DNA from: Hofstenia miamia
Lineage: Eukaryota; Xenacoelomorpha; Acoela
Length of the DNA stretch: 64,000 bases
Reading direction: 5' to 3'
Assembly: GCA_004352715.1 (NCBI GenBank)
Contig: SCFE01000004.1
Coordinates: 243,765-307,764, forward strand
Of this stretch, positions 12,651 to 25,925 are shown one piece after another. Position numbers and translations under genes: made by a program. The notes beneath the pieces were generated by a model. That model did not search any database and was not told the DNA's origin. It was given only the letters and a program-made list of their open reading frames with translations. The first letter of the stretch is position 1, and every line of letters begins with the position of its first letter.

Positions 12651-15056
12651 TAATGCACAAAAATATGAATGACTACTTGAAACCTAAAAATGATACTTAC
12701 TGATAACCGTGACTATTGCTCAGAATACCCATATGAAATACTAGGGTTTTTCTTCCAGCAAGTAATTTAGCAAAAATGAAATGTTATTTTGGAGTTTTGA
12801 TTGATACTCTGCTAGATATTCAAAAAATATCTCATAAATTAAAATATAATTTGGGGAAGTACATCAGTTTAGAATGTAATCAATGTTTCCAATGAAGTAA
12901 TTGAATATTGACACTGTGATGCAAAAGGGAATGGTAACTTTCTATACACATCTATCATATATTTTTCGTTGATTTCTACATTTCATTCTCTGATTACTGC
13001 TGTCTATTAATGTTTCAAATCATTCCTTTTTATCTACCAGTACCATGCTTGGTCTCCTTTCTTCAATTCTTGCTTGACTTTATGTTGAAAGTCTCGCAGC
13101 ATTATAATCTCACTCTCAGTGATGCCTACTCGAGCTATCTATCTTGCCATGACTGAACGTATACTCATTCTATTTAAATTCTCACACTCTTTTAATTGAT
13201 TTTATACTATTGCCTCATAGTTTTTGTATAGCCTACCTAAAGTTTTCTGTCCACATGTTGTTCATCTGCTAGTCCTAACAGTTTTCTTCTCGGCTACCAT
13301 TATCTTTACTCTCATAATCCTGCCTTTTTAACTATATGCTGCTGTTTGATTTTTCAAAGAATTCTGCATTCCTCCAGTGTCTTTTATGCGTTGCTTCTGC
13401 CTATATAGTGTTTGTTTCTCTGCCTCTAACCTACTCTATTATGTCTTTTCTCTTATACACTGTATGCATCTTTTTTGGTTCCTGACTTTCTTCAAGAAGT
13501 GGTCTTTTGTGTTGCAAATCTACAGACTCCTTTACTACTAATGCTTTTACTTCTAGTAGCCACAATACTTAAAAGTCTTTTGTGACCATGAGCCAGCATT
13601 AATTTTATTTTTAATTATAATTCAATAAGATTTACAATTTGATACATAATTATATTAGATAATATATAATAATGTTGAAAAAATGATAGTAAGAAAAAGA
13701 ATGTACAATATTGCAATCTTGAAAAGTTTTTTGGTCCAGGAATATTTCATTCCAATTTTTCAACCCATTTTTGGCACAAAAACAGCCTACATCTGAAAAT
13801 TTGGGAGTTTTTCATTATACATTTTTAGTAATTATTTCCGGCCAATAATATCGCATGTAACAACAAACGCATGAGAGTACCATTGAGCAATTAATGACCA
13901 TTCTGAAAATATGTTAAAATATGTTGTGATCATAAAGCTATTTATTTCCATTATAAGTCTGGCTATAATCCAGTGTCCAATGCAATTACTGTTTATTAGC
14001 ATATAGGATTGGTAAATAATGACCAAATTTTCTTATTTTCATTTATGGTGTAGATATAGTTTTAAATATATCCTTCATACTGCTAAGCAGATGCCGTGCC
14101 AATTGCTACCCAAATTGCAAGCATTAGTTTGTTAAATATATTATATTACAAAATTTTACCAAATTGTTCAAGAAAATATTTTTCAGAGAACGTCCAGCTT
14201 AGAAAATATGATAATTGTGTGCGTCAATGGGTCTATCAAATATAAGAGAAGCGCTGTCCCATATCGCTAGAGCTCAAATAATTATGTGAAATATATAGAT
14301 TTTCCTAAATGTTCAAACATAGATATTCCATTCTAGAACTTATGGAATGCCAAATACAGTCCTGTACATTTTGGGCCCATTTTATAATTCTTGCCAAAAA
14401 AATTTCTACTTTTTTGGTTTGATAGGCCAAATTTAGGCATCTTAAAAATCATAGTAAAATCCAGACACTAAGATTGAATGATTTTTTCACCAAATTTTTT
14501 ACAAATTTTATTGCATTCATTGCATTTGGATTAATTAATTTTAAAATTTCAGGCCATTTTTTCCAAGCCACGTCCGGCACAAACACATCTCTCTCTATTC
14601 AACTGACCAGTATTTCTTAACGGAGGTACCATCTGATCCTGAGCCTTGCATTTTACCTAGCTTCGACCCTTCGAAAATTCATAGCATTCCTGAAAAGGGA
14701 AACAGTATTAATCAAGAGTGGATGTGGGTTGGGCGTCCCTGCTCGGGTTTTGAATATATACCAATCCATGCGAGTTTAAGTGCAGATATAAGTACAGTTT
14801 TAAAACTTTGCAGGTGTGGATTGGGAAAATAATTTAATAGGCTATTTTGCTTTCATTAATACATGAATAATTTCTGAAAATAAATTTACCCTTATTCTGA
14901 AAGGTCCTATAATTTTGATGCAACAAATTTATTGTATGATGTTCAAAATTTTATCCCTATAACGCGGCTCAACTTAATAGTTGAGAGTAGTTTAATTTCT
15001 TAGAGTTATAGCTAAAAAGCTGGGCTTTGTTAGGGTCCTTTAGAAAATTGATAAAN

Positions 15057-15088
<32 letters not shown>

Positions 15089-16324
15089 TGAAATATATAG
15101 AATGGTACTCCACAAGGTCTACCACGTGTTACTCGTTGTTTGGCTACGAAAAAGACAATCAATATTTATGTACAGTACTTTACTTACGATTTCGGCATAG
15201 AATCCTCCACAAACAATTGCATTTAATAGTCTTTTCATTAATTTTTTTAACATTTGATAAAAATTTGAAAAATTTTGGAATTGTAATCGTTGCTATGATA
15301 GCCTGGCTTTCACTTTAAATGTGTGCAAAAATTATATTTTTTTAGATTCTTATACTTCGCTTGACAATCTTATAAATTTTTCCAAATTGCAACAATAGAT
15401 TATGATTTCAATAAATTATAAAATTAAACAACCTGTAAAACACCTTTGAAATTTTCCGATTGCATATCCTTGTGATTCAAATTTCACATCTTTTCGTAGA
15501 ATTTATCATCTTTCCCGCACCCACTCCCACCCGAAATTTGTTACCCGCACCCGCAATTAGTTGAGAATAAAATATTCTTTACTATATTAAATTATTTTGA
15601 AAATAGTATAGAACATTTTGAGTTCTATTTTACACTTGTATGTTAGTTTTTTTAAACTTCCACATATATTTCTGTTTTTTAAGAAGTTTTTCAATTGAAA
15701 TCGCTTTACTGCGGAATGGAAAACTTATCCGTTCCCGATCATAAATCGGGCTATAAGAGCACATAAAATCCCTATATTCTGAAAAAAACAGTTAGCACTA
15801 GGCTTTATATTGCAGTGACCCTTATGTATGATCAGTGTATAGATTTGCCTGATTCTGCTGTCGCCCAATCGTTAAATTTCAATACAAAAAGCGAGAAATT
15901 TGGTGAATTTGAAGAATAAAAATTATTGAAACTGTTAGAGTACTCTTTTGAGTAAAATTGGAGGTTATTGTTAATAATTATTATATATTCTGACCTATGC
16001 AACTAATTTGCTTTGCTTTTTGCTCTTGTATTTCAATGCGTCTTATCTATGAAAACTCTCGAAGTCTAACAACCCTTGTGAGCCTTACAGGCAGCTGCAT
16101 GTGCATGGGAGTAGTACCTATGGCACATATCACAACTCGGTGCAACCTTCATCATTTTTACGCGTATAAATAAACTCTATATATTTATATAATATTTTTC
16201 TCAAATGCTAATATTAGAAATAAAATGTAGTAAATAATTATTTATTAATAATTATTATTAATATAGCGTGAACATTTTCAAAATAAATTGAATAGCTTCA
16301 TTTCACGAATATGTAAATACAACA
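12651..16324. other. Non-coding stretch, (TA)n at 15,057-15,084
   Basis: No gene recognised. A less AT-rich, pyrimidine-biased piece at about 13,000-13,600 could be an antisense repeat fragment, but no family motif can be read. A 58-bp segment at 14,226-14,283 has a diverged copy near 18.9 kb. A single N at 15,056 abuts a TA array. At 15,515-15,560 there is a run of CCCGCACCC-type repeats related to the MITE-like pieces at 43.8 and 54.8 kb. Confidence 0.45.
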
Positions 16325-16953
16325 CTATACAGATTTGCATTTAAAGAATAGTAACTGAAACTTGTTTCTAAAATTTCTTCCAAGTAAAATGTACAGGAAG
16401 AAATTAACACTATGGTAAACAACAGATATTAAGGATACTAGAACTTTCAGTATCACATATGGAAGACTGCATTTCTTAACAATGCCAGAGTAGTCAGCCA
16501 CATAAAAACTCAATTCACCAATTGTAATGAATATGACAAAGCTTATAGATACCACAAAGAGAAGTTTTCCAATTTCACTATTTTTAGTCTTTGTTAAGTT
16601 TCGTTTACCTAAGCAAAAAAGCTTTAGGCCAATTCCAATATTGAATAATAATACCAAGACCATAGGTAGTATTCCTTGTAGAAATATAAGTATGAGCATA
16701 ATTTGAAAGTCTTTCAAAGGTGGTCTTACCATACATACTCCATGGCTGCAGTTATAGAAAACAAACACACTTGGCAACGTAAATGTAACATAGTTGAATA
16801 TAATAACCGCAACAATAGCTTTTAAAGCACATCCAGTACCAGAAAAATAAGTTTTGTATGCTAATGGTGAAGCAACAGCTGTAAATCGATCGAAGCTAAT
16901 GACGACAACTATCCAAATTGCCACCCCAGTCGTAGCCCAGTCATTGCTAATGT
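16325..16953 (-). CDS. Rhodopsin-class GPCR, 3' exon (TM3-TM7)
   Basis: A seven-transmembrane receptor exon coding about 209 residues to a TAA stop. It starts after a splice acceptor (TGCATTTAG, complement of 16,954-16,962) with DISNDW. TM3 ends in ISFDRFTAVASPL (DRF in place of DRY). Then come TM4 (ALKAIVAVIIFNYVTF), an extracellular loop with Cys residues (YNCSHGVC) suited to the usual disulfide with TM3, TM5 (IMLILIFLQGILPMVLVLLF), TM6 (KLLFVVSISFVIFITIGEL) and TM7 ending NFFLYILLGRNFRNKF, where N-F-F-L-Y stands for NPxxY. The overall pattern is that of neuropeptide/FMRFamide-receptor-like GPCRs of the plasma membrane. TM1-TM2 must come from upstream exons; a TM1 exon lies at 23,448-23,622. 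The ligand cannot be inferred. The frame is intact, unlike the paralogue at 8.1-8.6 kb. Confidence 0.85.
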
Positions 16954-19590
16954 CTAAATGCAGAATGAAAGCGAGAACTAGATAAAATTATTGCTACATT
17001 TTAATGTTAACATATAGATGAGGGTTATTATTTTATTCTAGAATCAAGTCATGTTTAAAATACTCAACTATTTACATTAATTTCCATTAATCTAACTATT
17101 TTGCAATCAGTGCTTAAAACCTTCAAATTAGTTGCACTTTTATATCATGTTTTCGTCACAGATTATCAAATGAGGACAGTTGAATATATAAACTTTAATT
17201 CGAATATTCGAATGAATCTTAATCTCAATGTTTATTTTTAATGAATTGTAATTTTCAATGTATATATTTCATAGTTTCTTTGATATAGATGTATCATCAG
17301 TTTTTCATAAATTATTTGGTGATAGATGTTGACCTATAATTTCCATATAAAATGATGAATCTTTCAAATAATAATATAAAAAATGTGATATTATGATATG
17401 TGAAATATGATATTTTGATTATAATTTGAAATACACTTCTCACTTTTCTTTGGAGCACAATAAGAATCAAATGTTATGTAATGACTCAAGACAGCTACAC
17501 TTACTTATTGAATATAATCAATAGGCGTAATGAATTTCAGGGCTGTAAATGGGCTGTGTCAATGTTTCAAGTCAATATAGATTTTAATTGGAACATTGAA
17601 CGACATTATGCATACATGCTTGCAGGAGAATTACAAATTTTTTTAATGTTTACTATAAAAATCCTTTTTACTACTATTTTTAATCTTCAATACATTTATA
17701 TATGCGTTTTTTTCAATCGTGTGTTTTGTGGATATTTTCTGTGAAACCATATTATTGTTAAGTACTATTTGGTTAACACTTTGACACGTCTTTGGGTTGG
17801 GTCAAACGCATCTAACGCTCAATAGAACTTGGTTTATGTTGGAACGAAATTCATTAGATGAATTTTGGGTAGGGTCAACATATCTTGATCCATTTTAAGC
17901 TCTGACCTACTGCTTACAAATAGCTTTTAGAACTAAAGTCTTGAAAGTGACAACTAATCATATTAAACTCAGAGGCAGTATGCCCGGCCCATGGCTGTAT
18001 TAAAAAAGAGCGTACCTGTATACCTTTGTCTGTGCCTAACTCAGGCTCTACTCTGGTGTATCAACATTGTATTTACAAGTTTTATATACAAATATTAGTG
18101 TTGCAAAGCAAACAAATAAAAGTCTGACTGCATTATATTATATATTACAACTAAAAAAGCTTGCCATGCTCAATTTTTGTTATGTATTTTCATAAAATAC
18201 GTGTACATAATTTGTTATAAATCACAAAATCATTTGCTTGCAAATAGAAGAAACAGACTCTACCAACATTTAATTTTGATTCACTTTCTATACATATTTT
18301 CGGATCAAAATAAGGTTTTTGAATTGGGTATGAAGCGAACAAATTATTTCAAAATAGTTGAATGGGCAATTTTGGTTCTCTAGTTTTACCCCAACTAGAG
18401 TAATCCATTGTTAGTAACTGAGTCAAATCTAAACTAACAAAGTCGAGAACTGCTATATCTCGGAAGATTATAAAGTTTATTAACCGCTAAAGTTTTTCAA
18501 ACTGCCAAACTATTCTACTCAGTAGGAAAAGATCAATTAGAAAAGTTATAAAACCTCAACAACTTAATAAACTCACAATTGAACTTGTTGCTTAGACATT
18601 GGAACAGTAATATCTGATTGGATGAAAAATCATTTATTAATAGAAATATTTTTTTGCATTTGAATTAGAAAAAACTTTAGGTTTCCATAGTTTAGAATTG
18701 CTTGGGTGAACGGTTTTTTTCAACACGGTGAAAACATTTATTAAAGAGACTGGTATGAAGTACTTCATCGATTTTTTCCCAAATATTTAGGATCTGTGCT
18801 GATTATTGTATAAAATCTTACAGACTTGCTGTAGAAATGTGTTTTCATGAATACTCCAATTTAAAAAATGCGCCTCTTGCGTGGCATCAATGAATCCATC
18901 AAATATAAGAGAAGCGCTATCCCACACCGCTAAGGCTAAAATAGAATATAACATTTTCTACTCAATTTACTGAACTTTCTAAGCGCTGGATCAAAACTTA
19001 CTTATGTAAATACAAAGTCTAAAAATTTCAGACTTGCAAACTTGCATACACACAGGCATTTATATATTCATGAATCCTGATTTAATAATCTTTTTAATTT
19101 AATGTTTTTTGTTCTTCAAGGTTAAAATTTGCAGGGTTGATTAAATCCAACCAATGGATCGGAATCTATGCTACATTTTTGGATTGGGTTGGTTCATGCA
19201 AAAAAAGCGATGGGTGAATTGAATGATTCAAATAATTATTGGTCATTGATAAACAATATGCATCACGCTTCCAAGAGAGTTACATATTGTTTTGATAATT
19301 ATTTAGATTTAATTATAAAAAAATTCCTTTTAGTACTATTAATCTATTTTATGTTGTACAATTTAATATATTTTATATATCTTTTGTTATGTGGTCCTGA
19401 TAGGAAAATGATCCGAGTTGGACTTGTACAGCATATAATACCGAGGAAATGTGACGGAGAGAGCTTTCTCTCAAATGAGCATATTTTTCAGGTGCATCAA
19501 AACAATGTCAAGGATTTGTGTAGTAGTCTGCAAGAAAAGCCTATGAAAAAGTCGCCAAAATTCTGTCCAAATATGGTTTAGAGCGCACTG
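16954..19590. other. Probable GPCR intron; no exon recognised
   Basis: AT-rich. If the exons at 16.3 and 23.4 kb belong together this is intronic. A TM2 exon must lie somewhere between them but could not be identified on the minus strand. Open frames at 17,481-17,744 and 19,168-19,581 (plus) have no recognisable domain. 18,886-18,943 is a diverged repeat of 14,226-14,283. Confidence 0.4.
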
Positions 19591-19886
19591 CTTTTTTCGA
19601 GATTATGTTTGCAAATTATCAACGAGGGGACGACTAACAGTACAAATACTGCGAAATTGTGTTGGAGTTTGTTACATATTTGAGCAAGAAGGCGCAACCC
19701 GTGAAACAAAGAATTTCATGACTAAAAACGACATTCAAATTCTCCAGATATCAATCCGGTGTAAAGGGCGAGTACCATCCTCAAGAACTTCGTGGGAAAG
19801 AAAGACATTGGTGTTGGACACAAAGTATAATTGCTCACATAGCTTGCCCAAGAATTCCTTACGAAGCTGTAATCATCTATTAAAAT
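19591..19886 (+). pseudogene. Tc1/mariner-type transposase C-terminal relic
   Basis: The frame around 19,620-19,760 reads RGRLTVQILRN, then YIFEQEGATRETKNFM, then NDIQIL. This corresponds to the FQQDGAPxHT...W/FL..N.I..L block around the second catalytic Asp of Tc1/mariner transposases, with Asp replaced by Glu. A downstream piece in another frame (SRYQSGVK / PRIPYEAVI) fits the SPDLNPIE and MPRRxxAVI blocks poorly. There are frame shifts and no recognisable N-terminal half. Superfamily assignment is moderate. Confidence 0.4.
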
Positions 19887-21374
19887 TAAATTATTGTATT
19901 AATGTAAAATCGGTGCGATATTTTTTCAATTATTTTTATTATATTCTAGAATTTAGCTAGTTAATATATAATGAGCATTTTCGGTTTATTTTTATATTTC
20001 AAGGATAACTTTCTTTAAAGATTTGCGAAAATAAGCGAATTATTTAAAAGATTCTTAAAAATAATCAAGGATAAAAGAGGTTGTTAAAAATTCATTAAGC
20101 AATTTTAATTTGGATATTAAATTTCATCTTAAATCTCATAAATTCAAGTAAATTGTTTCTTATTAATAATGATTCTTTAGAGGAAGCATGATTTCAATCA
20201 ATAAATAAAATGCAACATAGTATATTTCAGTACATTTATTGGCAATATGCGACATTGTTTGTATCATAATTAATGTAAAATCTAAATTAAAACATTAACT
20301 TAGGAAGTATGTACAAATTTCAGACCTATATATTAATATTAATAATTTTTAACTTACAATACAGGATTGTTATATAAATGGGGCAAAACACTGTTTGAAC
20401 GATTGGAAGTCTAGTGACTCAAAAAGAAAAACACGTTGGAAATATTCAAATGTTGATTCAACAATTTATTAACTCTTATTAACTCAATCACGGTCGAGGA
20501 GGTTGGGTGCTTTTTTAGCACCTCTTGAGAGACAATTTTATATTTCTAATTTGAAAAAACATTTCGCTATATTTTTATACTTTGTATTTCCATAAAACAA
20601 ATATAATAATTATAATAATCGATAAGTTATTCTACAAATGTATTGAGTCATATGTAAGCGATAGTCTTGCCAAGGTTCGCTGCTTGATGATAAATAGCAT
20701 TGACTTTATGAGTGGGTGATTTTGGACAGCCCCCGTTTTAAAACTGATTAAAAAGTCCGAACGGGATTGGACTAAGTCAGTGTCAATCATAAAAAGGGAA
20801 TAAAAAGCATATTACGAAAAATTTAAAAATCTTCATAAGTACCTAACAGATCGGAGTCTGGTTGTCTATGGGAACATTATTTAGTACTTGCTCTAGAAAA
20901 TTGAAGCAAATGGGCGCAAACAATGCTTCTTTACAAGAAAACTGAACATTCTATATTTATATATTAGAAAAACTCCCAAACGAAATAAAACTTTAATGTA
21001 CAACAACCCAAAAAGAACCGGTTCATTGCTTTCCATATGTCTAAATTATATAACGTAAATTCGAAAAAGGTTATTTCTTATATTCTGATTACTTTTTAGT
21101 TTTCCTGTAAAAATATTCTTTAATTTTTTGATATATTTTAAACATTTGCTGATCTTCTTAAGGTTTGTACTCAGTAGCAGGGCTATGCAATAATATATCC
21201 AAATGTATCAGCTCATACTACTATTTCTACATATTTGCAATTTTTCCACCTATTTTCTAATTATTCTTTGCTTTGCTTCAACATTAGAACTCTATTTAGC
21301 AATTTAGGGAATGATTAGGAGACCCTACGTCGGAAATAAAGAATATTTTCTACATTGCACTCTATATATATATA

Positions 21375-21490
21375 NNNNNNNNNNNNNNNNNNNNNNNNNN
21401 NNNNNNNNNNNNNNNNNNNNNNNNNNNNNNNNNNNNNNNNNNNNNNNNNNNNNNNNNNNNNNNNNNNNNNNNNNNNNNNNNNNNNNNNNN
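21375..21490. other. Assembly gap (116 N) inside (TA)n
   Basis: The Ns are flanked by TA-rich runs (21,363-21,374 and 21,493-21,524), so a dinucleotide array that could not be assembled is the likely cause. Confidence 0.95.
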
Positions 21491-21526
<36 letters not shown>

Positions 21527-23202
21527 TTAGGCGAAGGACGCATCAAAAATTTATATCTTACCTGACATCATGATGCGAGAAATGGTGATTATGTATATAT
21601 TATATACATGTCAGAAGTAGTAATTCAAATTTTATATTTAAAAAGTTCCCCCCCAATCAATTTGAAATTTTGCATACATTTCTTCCCTTTAGCATGCTTC
21701 ATTAACAAAATTGCTTGAAAATTTATCATTGTGAAATCAAATAACATATTGAATAGTTGATACGGTCTATGTAAATTAGTGGAAATATCCTATTTCTTGT
21801 ATTGTCAAATATCCCCACAATTACTGCTTACTACTTTCAAAAGTTGAAGGCATTTTTTAAAAGTATCCTAAATGCTATTAGAAAAAAAGCCCCATAACAG
21901 GAGTGTTTTTTCTTCATATAAATTTTACAATTCTACGAGATCGACAAACATTTTGGAGGCAGGTTTTCGTGAAATTTCTAGTTCCAACAGTGGCATAACA
22001 AATTAAATTTTTCCTGGGCATAGGTAGTCTACCTAACGAAAGGAAATTGCAGGTCCTTAGAACTTTTAGTTGATTCAGCATTGGAAATAGAAAAATTTCA
22101 AAGGCCTTGAAAACTTTTTTTTCGAAAATATGTAAAATGCTTTGTATGTAGTTCTGAGCAGATAAGGATTAATGCAATATATACAAATGTAGTTCTTCAA
22201 AATTCTGCCTAATAATGGAAAAAATATATTTCTAGAAAATACTTCAGAAAAACTTTTCCAACCCTTCAATAGCAAGTCACTATTACTCTTAGAATTTTAT
22301 GTTTTCGGAGATAAATTCACTTAAGTAATGCTTAAAAAAATGAAGCTCTAATCAAGTGAAATTATAAGTCTTTTGCAAAAATTATGTTATGACTTGGAAT
22401 TGAAATATGTAATGTTTAATGTACAAATTCTCCGAATATTTTTTATTGATTTGTAAATTATATGAATATATATGAAAAGAGTTTAAGAATATTTTATGGA
22501 AGATGTAAGTTTAGATTTGAAAATTAATTGGCAAATTACTAAGCATTTCTTATATAAAGTTGGCCATGCTATTCGACTTTAGAAGGAAAATCATCTATTT
22601 TTAAGGGAAATTATTAGTCTTTTCCTTCAATACAACTAGCCTACTGAAATTTCAGAGCACAAACTGTTATTCTATTGCAGAAAATAATTCGATGCAAGGT
22701 ATTCACCTGTGCATAATATATATTTTGGAAATCATTTGAAAAATCATATAACTTCTTTAAAATTGTTAGTTAAATAGTTAAATAAGGATTTTAAAATAAA
22801 GTCCCAAAGATGCCCTATATGTGAGTGCAATAAAAATTGTGCAAGAATCAACTACTATTATTATTAAAACAATAAATTTACAATAAATTATTAATTATTT
22901 TTATGTCAATCCCATTTATTGATTTTTATAATAAATATATTACTTATATTTATGTCAATCCCATATATTTGATTTGTATTGTGAAACTCTTGCATACTGT
23001 AAACTATAAATATTTAAAACTTATATATTATTAGTCTTTACAATTTTAAAATTGTGATTTGAGGGGGGAGGGGGTGTTTTTTGCATGACTTCAAAAAGAG
23101 GGTAGTTTTCTTTTATAGAAGTAGAATGTATTATGTCATGATGCTATGTAAATACAAGGTTACAAAGGTTACAAAGGTTACTGCTTATATATATACAATA
23201 TG

Positions 23203-23238
23203 TATACATACATACATACCTACATACATACATACATA
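23203..23238. repeat. (TACA)n microsatellite
   Basis: Tandem tetranucleotide TACA, about nine units with one substitution (TACC), preceded by three GGTTACAAA-like units at 23,157-23,180. Confidence 0.9.
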
Positions 23239-23447
23239 GAGCGGCAAGACAGATGATTTCCTGAATTGAATTTTTCAATAAGAATTACTTAATGAAATCC
23301 AAAGTTGAATATATTGTTTTTTCATTATATTTCATTGACTTTGTTGGACTCAATTACATTAATTTAAATCTATCGTTCTTCATCTACTTCAGAGTAAAAT
23401 GCAATAAGCAAGCTATTATTGCAATTTAAAATAATAAATGCTTGTAC

Positions 23448-23622
23448 CTTGTAAATATACTGAAGCAGAATTGCTAGCACGCATAGAGTAAATGGTAATA
23501 AAACTAAGACCATTGGCAAAAAAACCAACAAATGAGAATATAATTGCAAACCACCCTGCTGCTATGTAAGTAAACTGTTGTTTCCATCCATAAATGCAAG
23601 CTTCAGTTAAATTCATTTGCAT
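23448..23622 (-). CDS. Probable GPCR 5' exon (N-terminus and TM1)
   Basis: A 58-codon exon begins at ATG 23,622 (MQMNLTEACIYGW). It has an Asn-Leu-Thr glycosylation site in the short extracellular tail. A hydrophobic TM1 follows, FAIIFSFVGFFANGLSFITI, in which G-F-F-A-N-G carries the conserved Asn of TM1. The first intracellular loop SMRASNSASVYLQ resembles the MRTSxNVYL loop of peptide GPCRs. It ends at a good donor (TTACAAG/GTACAAG, phase 1). The phase fits the acceptor of the TM3-TM7 exon at 16,953, with a TM2 exon expected between them. The gene would span about 7.3 kb. That both exons belong to one gene is an inference from strand, phase and family. Confidence 0.6.
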
Positions 23623-23989
23623 TTTAGAAATTGGTAATTACCTTCGGAATTAATGAAACTTATTTATTTGAGCAAGTATCTCATTGGCTGAATATTTCCT
23701 TTTACAAATCAATTGACTAATTCCATTCAATTTGATTGGATTCTAGGATCATTCTTTAATAATATATATCTGTTTAATATATTTTATAGCAAGTTAACGG
23801 TTCTATACCTTTTTATCATCGGGAATTCAATTTTTATGTCATTTCACAAAAAATTTGCACGAAGTAGCTCTTAAAAACAACTGTTATAATGTCTCTTTCC
23901 TAAAACGGTGAGAACAAAAGAGGCTTTTCGTAGTTGATATTTATTAAAAAAACTGATTTTATCTTGATAAAGTCTAGCTTGAGCTAAGC

Positions 23990-24160
23990 TATATCTTAGC
24001 TTAATTGTGTTACAGCTATATATTGTGGCGGCAGGTACCTAGTTCTCGTTATCTTCCAGTCCGCTGTTGACGCGTTTGCTAGTATTTGTGAAATAAAGAA
24101 TTAGTTAGTGTTCGTTCTAATGTTCGTGCACCTCCGTGCACTCTACTGATGTCACAATAT
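23990..24160 (+). repeat. Possible LTR 3' portion (low confidence)
   Basis: A less AT-rich block (TTGTGGCGGCAGGTACC..., GTGAAATAAAGAATT..., ending GATGTCACA) resembles the R-U5 end of an LTR retrotransposon with an AATAAA signal. No second LTR, primer-binding site or pol gene was seen, so it would be a solo or fragmentary LTR. Confidence 0.2.
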
Positions 24161-25715
24161 TTACCCAGCTAGATTGCGTCAAAAATTCAAATATTGCAAG
24201 TTGGCGATTTTTTGGGTAAAAACAAACGGAGAAATATTGTTTCTATTACTTATTTTTTAGTTGATAATAAATTTCATTGTAGCAAAACTCCATTTTAGGA
24301 ATTTAATTTCTAATCCTAACCTCAGCACTTACTCTATTTCCAACCCTATTTATTTGAATTTGTTGTTGGATATTAAGTTAAGTATAATTTTCAGCGTTCT
24401 AACAACTTCGCCATTTTATCAAAAAATTAATTCTTCACGAAATTGACTGGTATTAGCACATAAAAATTTTCAGGTTTGCATTTTAAAATAAATGTCAACT
24501 AACAGACCTAAAATACATATTTATGCCGTGCAAAAAGGGTGATTGTTCTCTCTAGATTGATTTGCTTGCTTTCACTTTTCTATGTTATAATTCAAGACAA
24601 TGGAATTATCTTCGTTTATTAAATCTCATTTTGAATCTATGCAGAGTTTTCCTATTACTGTTAAGCCCCTCAATTCAATGATTCTGTTATATAACTTAAC
24701 TGTAACCTATCGAATCTCTAAACTTACAAACTTACAAATATGAAATTTCACCATGTGCCTATTTCTTTCTTTTAATGAAAATTGAGACTTGTGGTATATA
24801 GGAACTTTAGTGCTCAATTATTTATTTGTAATATTTTAGTTGTATTGTATATTTTTATAAAATGCAAATAACGAAATATCTAATTCAAAATGATTGACCG
24901 TGTTGAACTTTTAGTAACCCTCTGGAAACACTGGTAGAAAATTCAAGATACTTTACAGGAGCATCAATACCGATTTTGTACTTAACTGGCAATGTTTCCA
25001 TTTTATTGTGAGTTTATTTTGATTTCGTGTCTCCACTGTTGGCAATTGATATTGATCTTTTATGTAACAAGAAAATAAAGGAAACAAATGGAACACACTA
25101 CCTGATCGGAAAATTTCGGAAAGGAATTCATCAATATTCAAAATTCGAACTTCATTGAAAACCCACTCAAAAAACCCCATAAATTGAATTATTTGAAATT
25201 TCAGATTATTTTGCTCTAAATTACTTTGAATTAGAAAAATTTTGATCGAACTGGGAATATTCTTCAACGAAATCCTGGTTGCGATCGTGCTTATCATGTA
25301 TATTATCTGTCATTTTTATTTCATTCTTTTTTTTGTATTGAATATGAGAAATTAAATTCTGTTTAGAAAATTGTATTTCCTATATCATTAGTTTTCATAA
25401 TATGAGATATTCGAACTAGAATAACCAATTGCCTCAAACACTTCATATGTTATTGGTTTACTTAAGTTTTCTAAAAAAATCCATATGTCTATATATGAGA
25501 CTTGCTAGAAAAAACTATAGCAAAAAAATGAATGATTCTGGAAATTTTTAGATCTAAAACGAAATATGTGTTTCTAGCTTGTTAACTTATTATCTAAGAG
25601 TGTATCGCATTATGAATGAATATTATCTGATATCGGTATAGATAGAGGCGATATCGATAAAGCCGATATTAATTCACCGATACACTTGCCAAAATCAGAT
25701 ACTTTGATAATAACA
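24161..25715. other. AT-rich non-coding, nothing assigned
   Basis: No domain or RNA gene seen. The right end (25,620-25,690) has several GATATCG / CCGATATT / CCGATACAC words beside the hAT relic that follows; they may be what is left of that element's terminal region. Confidence 0.45.
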
Positions 25716-25925
25716 CTAAACTGCACACATTTCTATCAGAGAATTCATAACTCTATTAAAAAGGTTTTCCACAGCATCCGTTCGAGTTGGACATGATAAA
25801 ATGTTTTTGGTAAATCTAGCAAGATCGCATTTTGTGAATCCCAAAGTGTTAAGTAATCTTATATTACAGATACCAGTTGTTTTACTAAACGTCGGCATCG
25901 ATTCGGTAATATCGGTATCTGTCAA
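25716..25925 (-). pseudogene. hAT transposase C-terminal (dimerisation) relic
   Basis: A 69-codon frame on the minus strand contains LGFTKCDLARFTKNILSCP, then TDAVENLFNRVMNSL. This follows the hAT family C-terminal pattern (L..LA...LSIP.SSA..ER.FS), with Glu-Asn replacing the usual Glu-Arg. No other part of a transposase is present, and the open frame is short. The flanks share ATATCGGTAT-type words on both sides (25,631 and 25,911), possibly remnants of element ends. Family call only. Confidence 0.45.

Larger units (their letters stand above)
19887..23447. other. AT-rich, gap and microsatellites; probable GPCR intron
   Basis: No gene recognised. Contains an assembly gap at 21,375-21,490 flanked by TA arrays. 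Two adjacent diverged copies of a short phrase (TTTATGTCAATCCCAT) occur near 22,900 and 22,950. A G-rich run lies near 23,061-23,075. A missing TM2 exon of the GPCR could lie here or in the gap. Confidence 0.4.

Noticed and set aside
13000-13600. Possible antisense transposon coding region
   Set aside because: Short readable phrases (for example RVGITESEIIML, minus) but too many stops and no diagnostic motif to name a family.
17481-17744. 87-codon plus-strand frame with hydrophobic end
   Set aside because: Lies in the presumed GPCR intron on the opposite strand. Hydrophobicity reflects AT-rich codons.
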